Assembly: GCF_000383575.1 (NCBI RefSeq)
Contig: NZ_KB911579.1
Coordinates: 3,808,575-3,872,574, forward strand
Length of the DNA stretch: 64,000 nucleotides
From: Salinispora oceanensis
Lineage (GTDB): Bacteria; Actinomycetota; Actinomycetes; Mycobacteriales; Micromonosporaceae
Reading direction: 5' to 3'
Shown here: positions 17,195-26,338 of the stretch, piece after piece
Layout of the letters: each line of letters starts with the position of its first letter
How positions within the stretch are numbered: the first letter of the stretch is position 1
Position numbers and translations under genes: made by a program
The notes under the pieces: generated by a model
Databases searched by the model: none
Told to the model about the DNA's origin: nothing
The model's input: the letters and a program-made list of their open reading frames with translations, nothing else

Positions 17195-18670
17195 GTGAAG
17201 GACCTCTACATCGATGGGGAGTGGCGGGAGTCGGTAGCCGGCGGGCACCGGGAGATCCGCTGCCCGGCCGACGGCACCTCGGTGGCCACCGTCACCGAGG
17301 GGACCCGGGACGACACGATCGCGGCGATTCGCGCGGCCCGGAAGGCGTTCGACGAGGGGCCGTGGCCGTGGCCGAAGACCCCGGCCGGCGAACGCGGCGC
17401 GTTGCTGCACCGCGTCGCCGACCTCCTCCAGCGGGACAAGCAGAAGTTCGCCCGCGCGGAGTCGCTCGACACCGGTAAGCGGCTGGTGGAGAGCGAGTAC
17501 GACATTGACGACGTGACCGCCTGCTTCCGGTACTACGCGGGAATCGCCGACACCGACAGTGGACGCGTCGTGGACACCGGGCGCAGTGACGCGATCAGCC
17601 GGGTCGAGTACGAGCCGATCGGTGTCTGCGGGCTGATCACGCCCTGGAACTACCCGTTGCTGCAGACCTCGTGGAAGGTCGCCCCGGCGCTCGCCGCCGG
17701 TAACACCTTCGTCCTCAAGCCCAGCGAGCTGACCCCCGCGACCGCGATCCTGCTGATGCGGGTGCTGGACGAGGCCGGGCTGCCGCCGGGCGTGGCCAAC
17801 CTGGTCCTCGGCGCCGGTGCCGAGGTCGGCGCGCCGCTGGCCGAGCACCCGGACGTGGACCTGGTCTCGTTCACCGGGGGTCTGCAGACCGGGCGTGGCC
17901 TGATGGCGGCGGCCGCGGCGACGGTGAAGCGGGTGACGCTGGAGCTCGGCGGCAAGAACCCGAACGTCGTCTTCGCCGACGCCGACTTCGACGCCGCCGT
18001 GGACTTCGCGCTGACCGCGGTGTTCCTGCACTCGGGCCAGGTCTGCTCGGCCGGTACCCGGCTCGTGGTCGAGGAGTCCATCCACGACGCCTTCGTGGAC
18101 GCGGTCGTGGATCGCGCCCGTCGGATTCGTCTCGGTGGGCCCTTCGACACCGAGGCGGAGACCGGCCCACTGATCTCCGCCGCCCACCTGTCCAAGGTGG
18201 AGTCGTACGTCGCGGCCGGAATCGCCGAGGGTGCGGTGCTGCGCTGCGGTGGCCGTCGCCCGGACGACGACCGCCTCGCCAACGGCTTCTACTACCTACC
18301 GACGGTGCTTGACCGCTGTCGCGGGGGCATGTCCGTGGTCCAGGAGGAGTCCTTCGGCCCGGTCCTCACCGTCGAGACCTTCACCGACGAGGACGAGGCG
18401 GTCCGCATCGCCAACGACACCCACTACGGCCTCGCCGGCGCGGTCTGGACCAGCGACGCCAGCCGCGCGCAGCGCGTCGCGCAGCGGCTGCGGCACGGCA
18501 CCGTCTGGATCAACGACTACCACCCGTACGTACCGAAGGCGGAGTGGGGCGGCTTCCGGCAGTCCGGCAACGGCCGCGAGCTGGGCCCGACCGGGCTCAA
18601 CGAGTACCGGGAAATGAAGCACATCTGGCAGAACACCGATCCCCGTCCGCAGCACTGGTTCCGCGGCTAG
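17195..18670 (+). CDS. betB: Betaine aldehyde dehydrogenase
   Basis: 491 residues from a GTG with GGGGAG upstream; a longer frame exists but overlaps betA. An ALDH superfamily enzyme: GLITPWNYPLLQTSWKVAPAL, VSFTGGLQTGRGLM, general base in TLELGGKNPNVVF (Glu ~250), catalytic Cys in GQVCSAGTR (~283), and ESFGPVL. It oxidises betaine aldehyde to glycine betaine with NAD(P)+. The GG of the usual FTGS motif (FTGG-LQTG here) is a mild variation. Confidence 0.9.
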   Translation: MKDLYIDGEWRESVAGGHREIRCPADGTSVATVTEGTRDDTIAAIRAARKAFDEGPWPWPKTPAGERGALLHRVADLLQRDKQKFARAESLDTGKRLVESEYDIDDVTACFRYYAGIADTDSGRVVDTGRSDAISRVEYEPIGVCGLITPWNYPLLQTSWKVAPALAAGNTFVLKPSELTPATAILLMRVLDEAGLPPGVANLVLGAGAEVGAPLAEHPDVDLVSFTGGLQTGRGLMAAAAATVKRVTLELGGKNPNVVFADADFDAAVDFALTAVFLHSGQVCSAGTRLVVEESIHDAFVDAVVDRARRIRLGGPFDTEAETGPLISAAHLSKVESYVAAGIAEGAVLRCGGRRPDDDRLANGFYYLPTVLDRCRGGMSVVQEESFGPVLTVETFTDEDEAVRIANDTHYGLAGAVWTSDASRAQRVAQRLRHGTVWINDYHPYVPKAEWGGFRQSGNGRELGPTGLNEYREMKHIWQNTDPRPQHWFRG

Positions 18671-18720
18671 CGCCCCCACGCATCCCGTAACCGTCGCCCG
18701 AGGAAAGAGACGAGTCAGCC

Positions 18721-18840
18721 ATGTCTGTCCCAACCGACTATCACCGCCGTCCCGGCGGGCCCATCCCCGCGTCCGCACTCCGGTGCTGCACGGGCGTGCC
18801 GAGGGCGCGGAGCAACGACCGGGCGGTGTGGGCCTCATGA
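18721..18840 (+). CDS. Short ORF (39 aa) coupled to the opuAA start
   Basis: An ATG at 18721 preceded by AGGAAAGAG opens a 39-codon frame (MSVPTDYHRRPGGPIPASA ...) whose TGA overlaps the ATG of the ATPase gene (TCATGA). The ATPase has no good ribosome site of its own near 18837, so ribosomes finishing the short frame could restart there. It is Pro/Arg-rich with a Cys-Cys pair and matches no family I recognise. It may be a leader peptide rather than a functional protein. Confidence 0.5.
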   Translation: MSVPTDYHRRPGGPIPASALRCCTGVPRARSNDRAVWAS

Positions 18841-19916
18841 GTACGGATACGGCGGTTCAGCCGCGCGGGCAGGTCAACGATCACCAGACTCCGGTGATTT
18901 CCGTCCGGAACCTGTGGAAGGTGTTCGGCCCGAACGCGGAGCGGGTGCCCGACTCGGCCGAGCTGGCGGCGCTGTCCCGGCGGGAGCTACGGGAGCGGGC
19001 CCGGTGCACCGCCGCGGTCCGGGAGGTGTCGTTCGACGTCGCGCCCGGTGAGGTCTTCGTCGTGATGGGGCTCTCCGGCTCCGGCAAGTCCACGCTGGTG
19101 CGCTGCCTGACCCGGCTGATCGAGCCGACCGCGGGGGAGGTGGTCTTCGAGGGCGAGGACATCCTGCGTGCCGACAAGAAGCGGCTGCGGGAACTCCGTC
19201 GCCGTAAGTTCTCGATGGTCTTCCAGCACTTCGGTCTCCTGCCGTACCGAACGGTGGTGGACAACGTCGGCTATGGACTGGAGATCCGGGGTGCCGGCCG
19301 CGCCGAGCGGATCCGTCGGGCGACCGAGGTCATCGACCTGGTGGGCCTCGACGGCTACGAGAACTCCTACCCGGACCAGCTCTCCGGCGGGATGCAGCAG
19401 CGCGTCGGGTTGGCGCGGGCGTTGGCCGGTGACCCGGACGTGCTCTTCTTCGACGAGCCGTTCTCCGCGCTGGACCCGCTGATCCGCCGGGACATGCAGA
19501 ACGAGGTCATCCGGCTGCACCGCCAGGTCGGCAAGACGATGGTCTTCATCACGCACGACCTCTCCGAGGCGCTCAAGCTCGGCGACCGGATTCTGCTCAT
19601 GCGCGACGGCAACGTGGTGCAGGCCGGGACCGGGGACGAACTGGTCGGGGCGCCGGCCGACGACTACGTGCGTGACTTCGTCCAGGACGTGCCCCGTGCG
19701 GATGTCCTCACCCTGCGGTGGATCATGCGTCCGGCCCGGGACTCCGACCAGCTGGACGGCCCCGAGCTGGGTCCGGGTGTGATCGTGCGGGACGCGGTGC
19801 GCCCGGTGCTCGCCGCCGACCGGCCGGTGCGGGTCGTCGAGAACGGGGAGCTGCTGGGCGTGGTCGGCCATGCGGAGGTCCTCGACATTGTCGCCGGCAA
19901 TCAGGCGGGCGCCTAA
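18837..19916 (+). CDS. opuAA: Glycine betaine ABC transporter ATPase
   Basis: 359 residues. Walker A GLSGSGKSTLVR near residue 79, Q-loop FQHFGLLPYRTV, signature LSGGMQQRVGLARAL, Walker B VLFFDEPFSALDP, H-loop FITHDLSEALKL: all ProV/OpuAA hallmarks including the N-terminal insertion before Walker A (LAALSRRELRERARCT). A short CBS-like tail (VIVRDAVRPVLAADRPVRVV) may sense osmotic state. Its stop overlaps the permease ATG (TAATG). Confidence 0.88.
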   Translation: MSTDTAVQPRGQVNDHQTPVISVRNLWKVFGPNAERVPDSAELAALSRRELRERARCTAAVREVSFDVAPGEVFVVMGLSGSGKSTLVRCLTRLIEPTAGEVVFEGEDILRADKKRLRELRRRKFSMVFQHFGLLPYRTVVDNVGYGLEIRGAGRAERIRRATEVIDLVGLDGYENSYPDQLSGGMQQRVGLARALAGDPDVLFFDEPFSALDPLIRRDMQNEVIRLHRQVGKTMVFITHDLSEALKLGDRILLMRDGNVVQAGTGDELVGAPADDYVRDFVQDVPRADVLTLRWIMRPARDSDQLDGPELGPGVIVRDAVRPVLAADRPVRVVENGELLGVVGHAEVLDIVAGNQAGA

Positions 19917-21910
19917 TGGCCACGACGACCATGACCGGCTCGTCAACGCGGACCACCCCACGTCGACGAATCACCAAGCCGCTCGCGGTGGTGGCTCTCC
20001 TCGCACTCTGGCTGGTCGCCTGGACCCTGCTGCGTGGCCAGGACATGTTGGAACTGCCCCGGGCCACGCTGACCGATCTGCACCACTGGCTCAACGACGT
20101 CAACGACTCGGTCGGCGCCAGCCGGAACAGCAGCCCGATCTTCCTGTACTTCTTCAACGAGATTCGCGCGGTGATGGACGCGCTGGTGACCTTCGTCCAG
20201 GGGTTCATCGCGCAACCGGCTTACGGGCGGCCGGTGCCGGTGCTCGGCTGGCTGGGCGTGGTCGCGCTCGTCTCCTACGCCTCCTGGGCGTTCGCCAACT
20301 GGCGGGTGGCGCTGCTCGCCGCGGGCGGGTTCACTCTCTTCGGCCTGCAGGGGCTGTGGCAGGAGAGCATGGACACGCTGGCGCTGACGTTGGTAGCGGT
20401 CTTCGTGTCGCTGTTGTTCGGCATTCCGTTGGGCATTCTGGCGGGAGTGTCGGACCGGTTCCACCGGTTGATCACCCCGGTGCTGGACCTGATGCAGACG
20501 ATGCCCACCTTCGTCTACCTCGCGCCGCTGACCCTGGTCTTCCTGATCGGCCCGGCCTCCGCGACGATCGCGACCCTGATCTACGCGATGCCGCCGGCGA
20601 TCCGGATCACCGCGCACGGGATCCGTTCGGTGCCCGCACCGCCGGTGGAGGCCACCGACTCGTTCGGTGCGACCCGGCGGCAGCGGTTGACCAAGGCGCT
20701 CCTGCCGCTGTCGAAGCGGACGATTGTGCTCGGCGTCAACCAGACGATCATGGCAGCGTTGGCGATGGTGACCGTCGCGGCCCTGATCGATGCTCCGGGC
20801 CTCGGTAAGACGGTGATCAAGGCCCTGCAGACCACCGACGTCGGTACCGCGTTCAACGCCGGTGTCGCGATCGTGGTGATGGCCATCGTCCTGGACCGCG
20901 TCACCACGGCGGCCAGCGTCCGTGCCGAGCAGGGCGGCGGGGAACTCAACCCCCGGATCCGCCGGCTGCTCCTGGCCGGATTCGGGCTGGTCGCCGCGGT
21001 CTGCTCGTACCTGTCCTACACCTACCTGTGGGCCTCTGAGTTCCCGGACGGGGGCCAGCTCGGCGAGTACCTGTCGCAGGGGGCCACGACGGTGACGACG
21101 TGGGCGCAGCACAACCTCGCGGACCTCACCGCGGCGGTGAAGGAGGGCGTGACCATCGCGTTGCTCAACCCGTTGGAGGCGCTGCTGGCAGAGTCGCCCT
21201 GGTGGTTGATGGGTGCGGTGATCGTGCTGCTCGCCGCGTTGATCGGCAATCTGCGGGCCGCCGCCGTCGCCGCGGTCTGTGTGGGGCTGCTGGTCGGCAG
21301 TGGGCTCTGGAACGCCAGCATGGTCACGCTGGCCATGACGCTGGTGGCGACGCTGTTGGTGGTGACGCTGGGAGTGGTCGTCGGCGTGTGGATGGGGCGG
21401 AGCAGCCGGGCTGACCGGATCATCCGGCCGGTCCTGGACGCCGGGCAGACCATGCCGGCCTTCGTCTACCTGATCCCGGTCGTCGCCCTCTTCTCGGTGA
21501 GCCGCTTCAGCGCGATCGTGGCCGGGGTCGTCTACGCCGCGCCGGTCGCCATCAAGATCGTTGCGGACGGGGTGCGTGCCATTCCGGAGTCGACGGTGGA
21601 GGCGGCCACCGCCGCGGGCTCCAACACCTGGCAGACCATCACGAAGGTGCAGCTGCCGATGGCGCGGCAGTCGTTGCTGCTCGCCACCAACCAGGGGCTC
21701 ATCTACGTGCTGTCGATGGTGGTTATCGGTGGCCTCGTCGGAGCCGGTGCGCTCGGCTACGAGGTCGTCGCCGGTTTCTCGCAGGGGCAGCTCTACGGCA
21801 AGGGCCTGGCGGCGGGCGTCGCGATCGTCGTACTCGGGATCATGCTTGACCGGATCGCGCGGGCCGCCGCGCAGCGGTCGGACCGTGCTCCCAGCGCCAA
21901 CCAGACGTGA
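19916..21910 (+). CDS. opuAB: Glycine betaine ABC transporter, duplicated permease fusion
   Basis: 664 residues carrying two complete ProW-type permease domains in one chain. The first (residues ~140-350) has the loop VEATDSFGATRRQRLTKALL; the second (~465-655) has VEAATAAGSNTWQTITKVQL. Each is preceded by extra membrane segments. ProW/OpuAB is usually one domain acting as a homodimer, so this protein supplies both halves of the channel. The ATG overlaps the ATPase stop by one base. Confidence 0.88.
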   Translation: MATTTMTGSSTRTTPRRRITKPLAVVALLALWLVAWTLLRGQDMLELPRATLTDLHHWLNDVNDSVGASRNSSPIFLYFFNEIRAVMDALVTFVQGFIAQPAYGRPVPVLGWLGVVALVSYASWAFANWRVALLAAGGFTLFGLQGLWQESMDTLALTLVAVFVSLLFGIPLGILAGVSDRFHRLITPVLDLMQTMPTFVYLAPLTLVFLIGPASATIATLIYAMPPAIRITAHGIRSVPAPPVEATDSFGATRRQRLTKALLPLSKRTIVLGVNQTIMAALAMVTVAALIDAPGLGKTVIKALQTTDVGTAFNAGVAIVVMAIVLDRVTTAASVRAEQGGGELNPRIRRLLLAGFGLVAAVCSYLSYTYLWASEFPDGGQLGEYLSQGATTVTTWAQHNLADLTAAVKEGVTIALLNPLEALLAESPWWLMGAVIVLLAALIGNLRAAAVAAVCVGLLVGSGLWNASMVTLAMTLVATLLVVTLGVVVGVWMGRSSRADRIIRPVLDAGQTMPAFVYLIPVVALFSVSRFSAIVAGVVYAAPVAIKIVADGVRAIPESTVEAATAAGSNTWQTITKVQLPMARQSLLLATNQGLIYVLSMVVIGGLVGAGALGYEVVAGFSQGQLYGKGLAAGVAIVVLGIMLDRIARAAAQRSDRAPSANQT

Positions 21911-21988
21911 CTCATCCGCCGTTCCGGTTCGCCGGGACCGTGGAATCGGAGTTGACCGACGAACAACACCTTGGGAGGGTGACAGTAA

Positions 21989-22960
21989 ATGAGATCCATT
22001 CTCAGTAAGAGGGTCCTGACGGGCGTCTCGCTGTCCACGGTGGCGGCGCTCACGCTCACCGCGTGCGGTGGGTCCAAGATCGAGTCGACGGATGCCGCCG
22101 ACTCGGGTGACTGCGGCACCTTCACCATCGCGATCAACCCCTGGGTCGGGTACGAGGCGAACGCGGCCGTGCTCGCCCACGTCGCCGAGACCGAGCTCGG
22201 CTGCAAGGTCGTCAAGAAGGACCTCAAGGAGGAGATCGCCTGGCAGGGCTTCGGCACCGGCCAGGTGGACGCGATCGTGGAGAACTGGGGCCACGACGAC
22301 CTCAAGCAGAAGTACATCGAGGATCAGAAGACCGCGGTGAGCGCCGGTTCGACCGGCGTGGAGGGGGTCATCGGCTGGTACGTGCCGCCATGGATGGCCG
22401 AGGAGTACCCCGACATCACCGACTGGAACAACCTGAACAAGTACGCCGAACTCTTCGAGACCACGGAGTCCGGCGGCAAGGGACAGCTGCTCGACGGTGA
22501 CCCGTCCTTCGTCACCAACGACGAAGCCCTGGTCAAGAACCTGGAGCTGGACTACCAGGTGGTTTACGCGGGCAGCGAGCCGGCCCTGATCCAGGCGTTC
22601 CGTCAGGCGGAGGAGAAGAAGGAGCCGGTGCTCGGCTACTTCTACGACCCGCAGTGGTTCCTCTCCGAGGTCGAACTGGTGAAGGTGGACCTGCCCGAGT
22701 ACCAGGAGGGCTGCGATGCCGACCCGGAGAAGGTCGCCTGCGACTACCCGGTGTACGACCTCGACAAGATCGTGAGTAAGTCGTTCGCCGACGCCAACGG
22801 GCCCGCCTACCAGCTGGTCGACAACTTCAACTGGACCAACGAGGACCAGAACCTGGTGGCCCGGTACATCGCCCAGGACGACATGTCGCCGGAAGAGGCG
22901 GCTGAGAAGTGGGTTGAGGCCAACAAGGACAAGGTCGAGGCCTGGCTGCCGCAGAGCTGA
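21989..22960 (+). CDS. opuAC: Glycine betaine ABC transporter, substrate-binding lipoprotein
   Basis: 323 residues; lipobox LTLTACGG (Cys ~26). FTIAINPWVGYEANAAVLAHV at the start of the mature part, WQGFGTGQVDAIVENWGH in the middle and a GWYVPPWMAEEYPDI region contain the Trp/Tyr residues of a betaine aromatic cage (ProX/OpuAC family). GGAGGGTGA precedes the ATG. It is separated by 78 bases from the permease and ends the operon. Confidence 0.88.
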   Translation: MRSILSKRVLTGVSLSTVAALTLTACGGSKIESTDAADSGDCGTFTIAINPWVGYEANAAVLAHVAETELGCKVVKKDLKEEIAWQGFGTGQVDAIVENWGHDDLKQKYIEDQKTAVSAGSTGVEGVIGWYVPPWMAEEYPDITDWNNLNKYAELFETTESGGKGQLLDGDPSFVTNDEALVKNLELDYQVVYAGSEPALIQAFRQAEEKKEPVLGYFYDPQWFLSEVELVKVDLPEYQEGCDADPEKVACDYPVYDLDKIVSKSFADANGPAYQLVDNFNWTNEDQNLVARYIAQDDMSPEEAAEKWVEANKDKVEAWLPQS

Positions 22961-22974
22961 CCTCCCCGCAAGAT

Positions 22975-23014
22975 CTGTGCGGTGGCACCGGTACTCACCG
23001 GTGCCACCGCACAG
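22975..23014 (+). terminator. Perfect 18-bp stem terminator of the bet-opu operon
   Basis: The arms CTGTGCGGTGGCACCGGT and its exact complement surround the loop ACTC, 15 bases after the opuAC stop. Confidence 0.85.
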
Positions 23015-23153
23015 CTGTCTGCTCGACCTCCCGCCCTCCGGCGGCTCCCGGGGGTCGCTCCGCTGACCCTCCATTCGCGGGACCACGGACGGGCCGCGGT
23101 GTCGCTACGCTACGGCGGTGCTGTTGGCGTAGCTAACCAAACCGGGGGTCGAC

Positions 23154-23963
23154 GTGCCGCAGAACCAGGCCGAGCAGCAGACCGGAGACCTCGATTCCAC
23201 CCTGGACGTGTCGGTGCCACACTCGGCGCGGGTGTGGAACCACTGGCTGGGCGGCAAGGACAACTTCGCCTCCGACCGGGCGGCCGGTGACCAGGTTCGG
23301 GCGATCTTCCCGGAGATCGTCGAGGCCGCCCGCTACACCCGGACATTCCTGCGCCAGGCCGTGACCTACCTCGCCGCCGAGGCGGGCATCCGCCAGTTCC
23401 TCGATGTCGGCACCGGCCTGCCGAGCGCCGACAACACCCACCAGGTCGCCCAGCGGATCGCACCGCGAACCCGCGTCGTCTACGTCGACAACGATCCGAT
23501 GGTTCTCGCGCACGCCCGGGTGCTGCTGACCAGCGACCCGGCGGGCGCCACCCAATACCTCAACGCCGACCTGCACGATTCGGAGCGGGTCATCCGGGAG
23601 GCCCGGGCGACGCTGGACTTCAGCGAGCCGGTCGGCTTGATGATGTTGGGCGTGATGGGTCACGTCGCGGACCCGGTCCAGGCGCGGGACGCCGTACACG
23701 CTCTGGTCTCGTCCCTACCACCGGGCAGCTTCCTGACGATGTCCGACGGCACGGCCACCAGTGAGCGGGTGATCGAGTCCCATCGGCAGTACAACGAGAG
23801 TGGCGCGGCGCCATACCACCTGCGCGAGGTCGCCGACTTCACCGCCTTCTTCGACGGGCTCGAGCTGGTCGACCCGGGTGTCGTGCCGCTGGGGCGCTGG
23901 CGACCGGAGAACGGCTCGCTGACGGTCGTGGACGGCTACTGCGGGGTCGCCCGCAAGCCCTGA
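23154..23963 (+). CDS. SAM-dependent methyltransferase, DUF574/Methyltransf_19 family
   Basis: 269 residues from a GTG at 23154. Residues ~20-35 (SVPHSARVWNHWLGGKDNF) are the signature of this actinobacterial family, and FLDVGTGLPSADNTHQVAQ is the SAM-binding loop; VVYVDNDPMVLAHARVLL follows. Members are common, often in secondary-metabolite settings, with few known substrates. It stands alone after the operon terminator. Confidence 0.8.
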   Translation: MPQNQAEQQTGDLDSTLDVSVPHSARVWNHWLGGKDNFASDRAAGDQVRAIFPEIVEAARYTRTFLRQAVTYLAAEAGIRQFLDVGTGLPSADNTHQVAQRIAPRTRVVYVDNDPMVLAHARVLLTSDPAGATQYLNADLHDSERVIREARATLDFSEPVGLMMLGVMGHVADPVQARDAVHALVSSLPPGSFLTMSDGTATSERVIESHRQYNESGAAPYHLREVADFTAFFDGLELVDPGVVPLGRWRPENGSLTVVDGYCGVARKP

Positions 23964-24016
23964 CCACCAGCGCGACCGCGGCCGGCTGGGCCGGTTTCGG
24001 CCCAGCCCGGCGTCGG

Positions 24017-24469
24017 TCAGTGGTGGGCCCGGTGCTGGTCGAGTTGGTGGCGCAGGGCGCCGGCGAATCCCTCCGCAGTGCGGAGCTGCTCGCGCAGCGT
24101 CTCCACCCGGGTGGCGGCGACGGTGTGGAACAGGTCGAGCCGGTCGAGCAGCGCGGGCCGGTCGGCGGCGTCGGCGGTCACCAGGGCGTCCAGGACGGCC
24201 AGCAGCGCCCGCATCTCGTCGAGGCTGAACCCGAGCGGCTTCATCCGCTTGACCACCGCGAGACGCTCCAGGTCGGCGTCGGTGTAGAGGCGGAATCCGC
24301 CCTCGCTGCGTGCGGATGGGACGATCAGTCCGGCGTCCTCGTAGTGCCGGATGGTGCGAATACTCAGCCCGACCCGCTCGGCCGCCTCGCCGATGCGCAT
24401 CAGCGGCCCGGCGCCCGACCGGTGCCTGGTGGACCCGGGCGCGGGAGCACCGGGCACCGGGCCGGGCAT
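24017..24469 (-). CDS. MerR-family transcriptional regulator
   Basis: Up to 150 residues. The DNA-binding domain begins MRIGEAAERVGLSIRTIRHYEDAGL and continues through FRLYTDADLERLAVVKRMKPLGFSLDEM; a coiled-coil dimer helix and His-rich end follow. The ATG at 24469 overlaps the sulP stop (TGATG), which supports coupling; a shorter start at 24400 gives the canonical MerR N-terminus. No Cys is positioned for metal binding, so it probably senses an organic ligand or acts constitutively. Being downstream of sulP, it may regulate that operon. Confidence 0.8.
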   Translation of the reverse strand: MPGPVPGAPAPGSTRHRSGAGPLMRIGEAAERVGLSIRTIRHYEDAGLIVPSARSEGGFRLYTDADLERLAVVKRMKPLGFSLDEMRALLAVLDALVTADAADRPALLDRLDLFHTVAATRVETLREQLRTAEGFAGALRHQLDQHRAHH

Positions 24470-25968
24470 CAGTGGCCCCCGCCGAGGGTGCCGGCCAGGT
24501 TGCCGTGGATGGCGGCACTGGGTTGGTTCAGCTCGATGATCTCCACGGTCTTGCCGCGAGCCGCGTACTTCGTGGTAACCGCATCCAGCGCCGCGACCGA
24601 CGAGGCGTCCCAGACGTGGGCGTGGGTCATGTCGATGACCACGTGTTGCGGGTCGTTGGCGTAGTCGAACTGGTAGACCAGATCGTTGCTGGCGGCGAAG
24701 AACAACTCGCCGTGCACCGAGTAGATGCGGCTGCCGCCGTCGGGGTCCAGCACACTGGTGACCTCCACCAGGTGCGCGACCCGGTTGGCGAAGATCACCA
24801 TGGCGGTGAGGACGCCGAGGACCACGCCGATGGCCAGGTTGTGGGTGACCAGGGTCGTGGCGACGGTGGCGACCATGACCAGCGTCTCGCCCCAGGGCAT
24901 CCGCTTCAGCGTGGCCGGGGCCACCGAGTGCCAGTCGAACGTCGAGACCGACACGATGATCATCACTGCGACCAGGCCGGCCATCGGGATCGCGGCGACC
25001 ACGTCACCCAGGCTGACCACCAGGATGAGCAGGAACACGCCGGAGAGGAAGGTCGACAGCCGGGTCCGCGCGCCGGACGCCTTGACGTTGATCATCGTTT
25101 GGCCGATCATCGCGCAGCCACCCATACCGCCGAAGAAGCCGGTGACGATGTTGGCGACGCCCTGCCCCCAGGACTCACGGGTCTTGTTGGAGTGGGTGTC
25201 GGTGATGTCGTCCACCAACTTGGCGGTCATCAGCGACTCCATCAACCCGACCAGCGCCACGCCGAGGGCGTACGGAGCGATCAGGGTCAGGGTGTCGACG
25301 GTCCACGGGATCTGCGGCAGCCCGAGGGTGGGCAGGCTGTTGGGCAGCTCACCCTGGTCGCCGACGGTCGGCACGGCGATCCCGGCGGTGACTGTGATCC
25401 CGGTCAGGACGATGATGGTCACCAGCGGGGCGGGTACGGCCCGAGTGATTCGGGGTAGCCCGATCATGATCGCCAGGGCCAGGCCGACCAGCGGGTAGAC
25501 CAGCCACGGGACCCCGAGCAGGTACGGCACCTGGGCGGAGAAGATGAGGATGGCCAGCGCGTTGACGAAGCCGACCATCACGCTGCGGGGGATGAACCGC
25601 ATCAGTTTCGCCACTCCGAGCAGCGCCAGCAGCACCTGGAAGACGCCGCCGAGGATGACCGCGGCGATCAGGTAGTCCAGGCCGTGCTCCTTGGCCAGCG
25701 GTGCCACGACCAGAGCGATCGCTCCGGTCGCCGCGGAGATCATCGCCGGCCGGCCGCCGCAGATCGCGATGACGACAGCCATCGTGAATGAGGCGAACAG
25801 CCCGACGCGGGGGTCCACCCCGGCGAGGATCGAGAAGCTGATCGCCTCGGGAACCAGCGCCAGGGCGACGACCAGTCCGGCGAGCACCTCGGTACGAAAG
25901 ACCTTCGGTGTCAACCAGGACGGGCGGGACAGGCGCGGCCGGGTGACCGCGGGCAGCTCAGAAGACAT
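24469..25968 (-). CDS. SulP-family anion transporter with STAS domain
   Basis: 499 residues from the ATG at 25968 (a longer frame is less likely). About 10-12 membrane segments; VALALVPEAISFSILAGVDP and GFFGGMGGCAMIGQTMINVK are SulP signatures. The last ~110 residues form a STAS domain (VVIDMTHAHVWDASSVAAL). It transports sulfate, bicarbonate or a similar anion across the plasma membrane. It forms an operon with the MerR gene downstream. Confidence 0.85.
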   Translation of the reverse strand: MSSELPAVTRPRLSRPSWLTPKVFRTEVLAGLVVALALVPEAISFSILAGVDPRVGLFASFTMAVVIAICGGRPAMISAATGAIALVVAPLAKEHGLDYLIAAVILGGVFQVLLALLGVAKLMRFIPRSVMVGFVNALAILIFSAQVPYLLGVPWLVYPLVGLALAIMIGLPRITRAVPAPLVTIIVLTGITVTAGIAVPTVGDQGELPNSLPTLGLPQIPWTVDTLTLIAPYALGVALVGLMESLMTAKLVDDITDTHSNKTRESWGQGVANIVTGFFGGMGGCAMIGQTMINVKASGARTRLSTFLSGVFLLILVVSLGDVVAAIPMAGLVAVMIIVSVSTFDWHSVAPATLKRMPWGETLVMVATVATTLVTHNLAIGVVLGVLTAMVIFANRVAHLVEVTSVLDPDGGSRIYSVHGELFFAASNDLVYQFDYANDPQHVVIDMTHAHVWDASSVAALDAVTTKYAARGKTVEIIELNQPSAAIHGNLAGTLGGGH

Positions 25969-26172
25969 ACAGCCGTTTCCACTCGGGTGTGCGTTGGGGC
26001 ACACAGATCGGCACGTCCTACTCGGGACGTGGCGAATTTCGTACACAGACGGTTTGGGTTGGGAAACCCGGGGCTAATCCAGGCGACCTTGCCCGGGAGG
26101 GACCGTGAGGGGCCAGCAGCCGCACCTCGACGACCGGGATCGAACTCTACCCTTCGGTGAGGGGAGAGTTGG

Positions 26173-26198
26173 TCCACCGTGATGATCATCACGGTGGA
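26173..26198. promoter_or_regulatory. Perfect 26-bp palindrome
   Basis: TCCACCGTGATGA followed directly by its exact complement. It lies 205 bases upstream of the sulP start in a gene-free stretch. Perfect symmetry without a spacer suits a dimeric regulator binding site more than a terminator, which would need a loop. Confidence 0.6.
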
Positions 26199-26338
26199 GT
26201 GGGTCTGCCTCGGGTCAGCCGGGTGCGGACAGGCTAGGGCGTAAGCGGACAATCAACGTTTTGCACGCTTGACGCATCGGTCGACGCCGTGCTCTGCGAG
26301 CTGCTCGGCACCACCACACCGCGGCGGAACTCGCCCGA

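Noticed and set aside
19943..23086. A 1047-codon open frame on the minus strand
   Set aside because: It lies opposite opuAB, opuAC and the methyltransferase, which have strong family motifs; its composition is His/Arg/Gln-rich, typical of an antisense shadow in GC-rich coding DNA.
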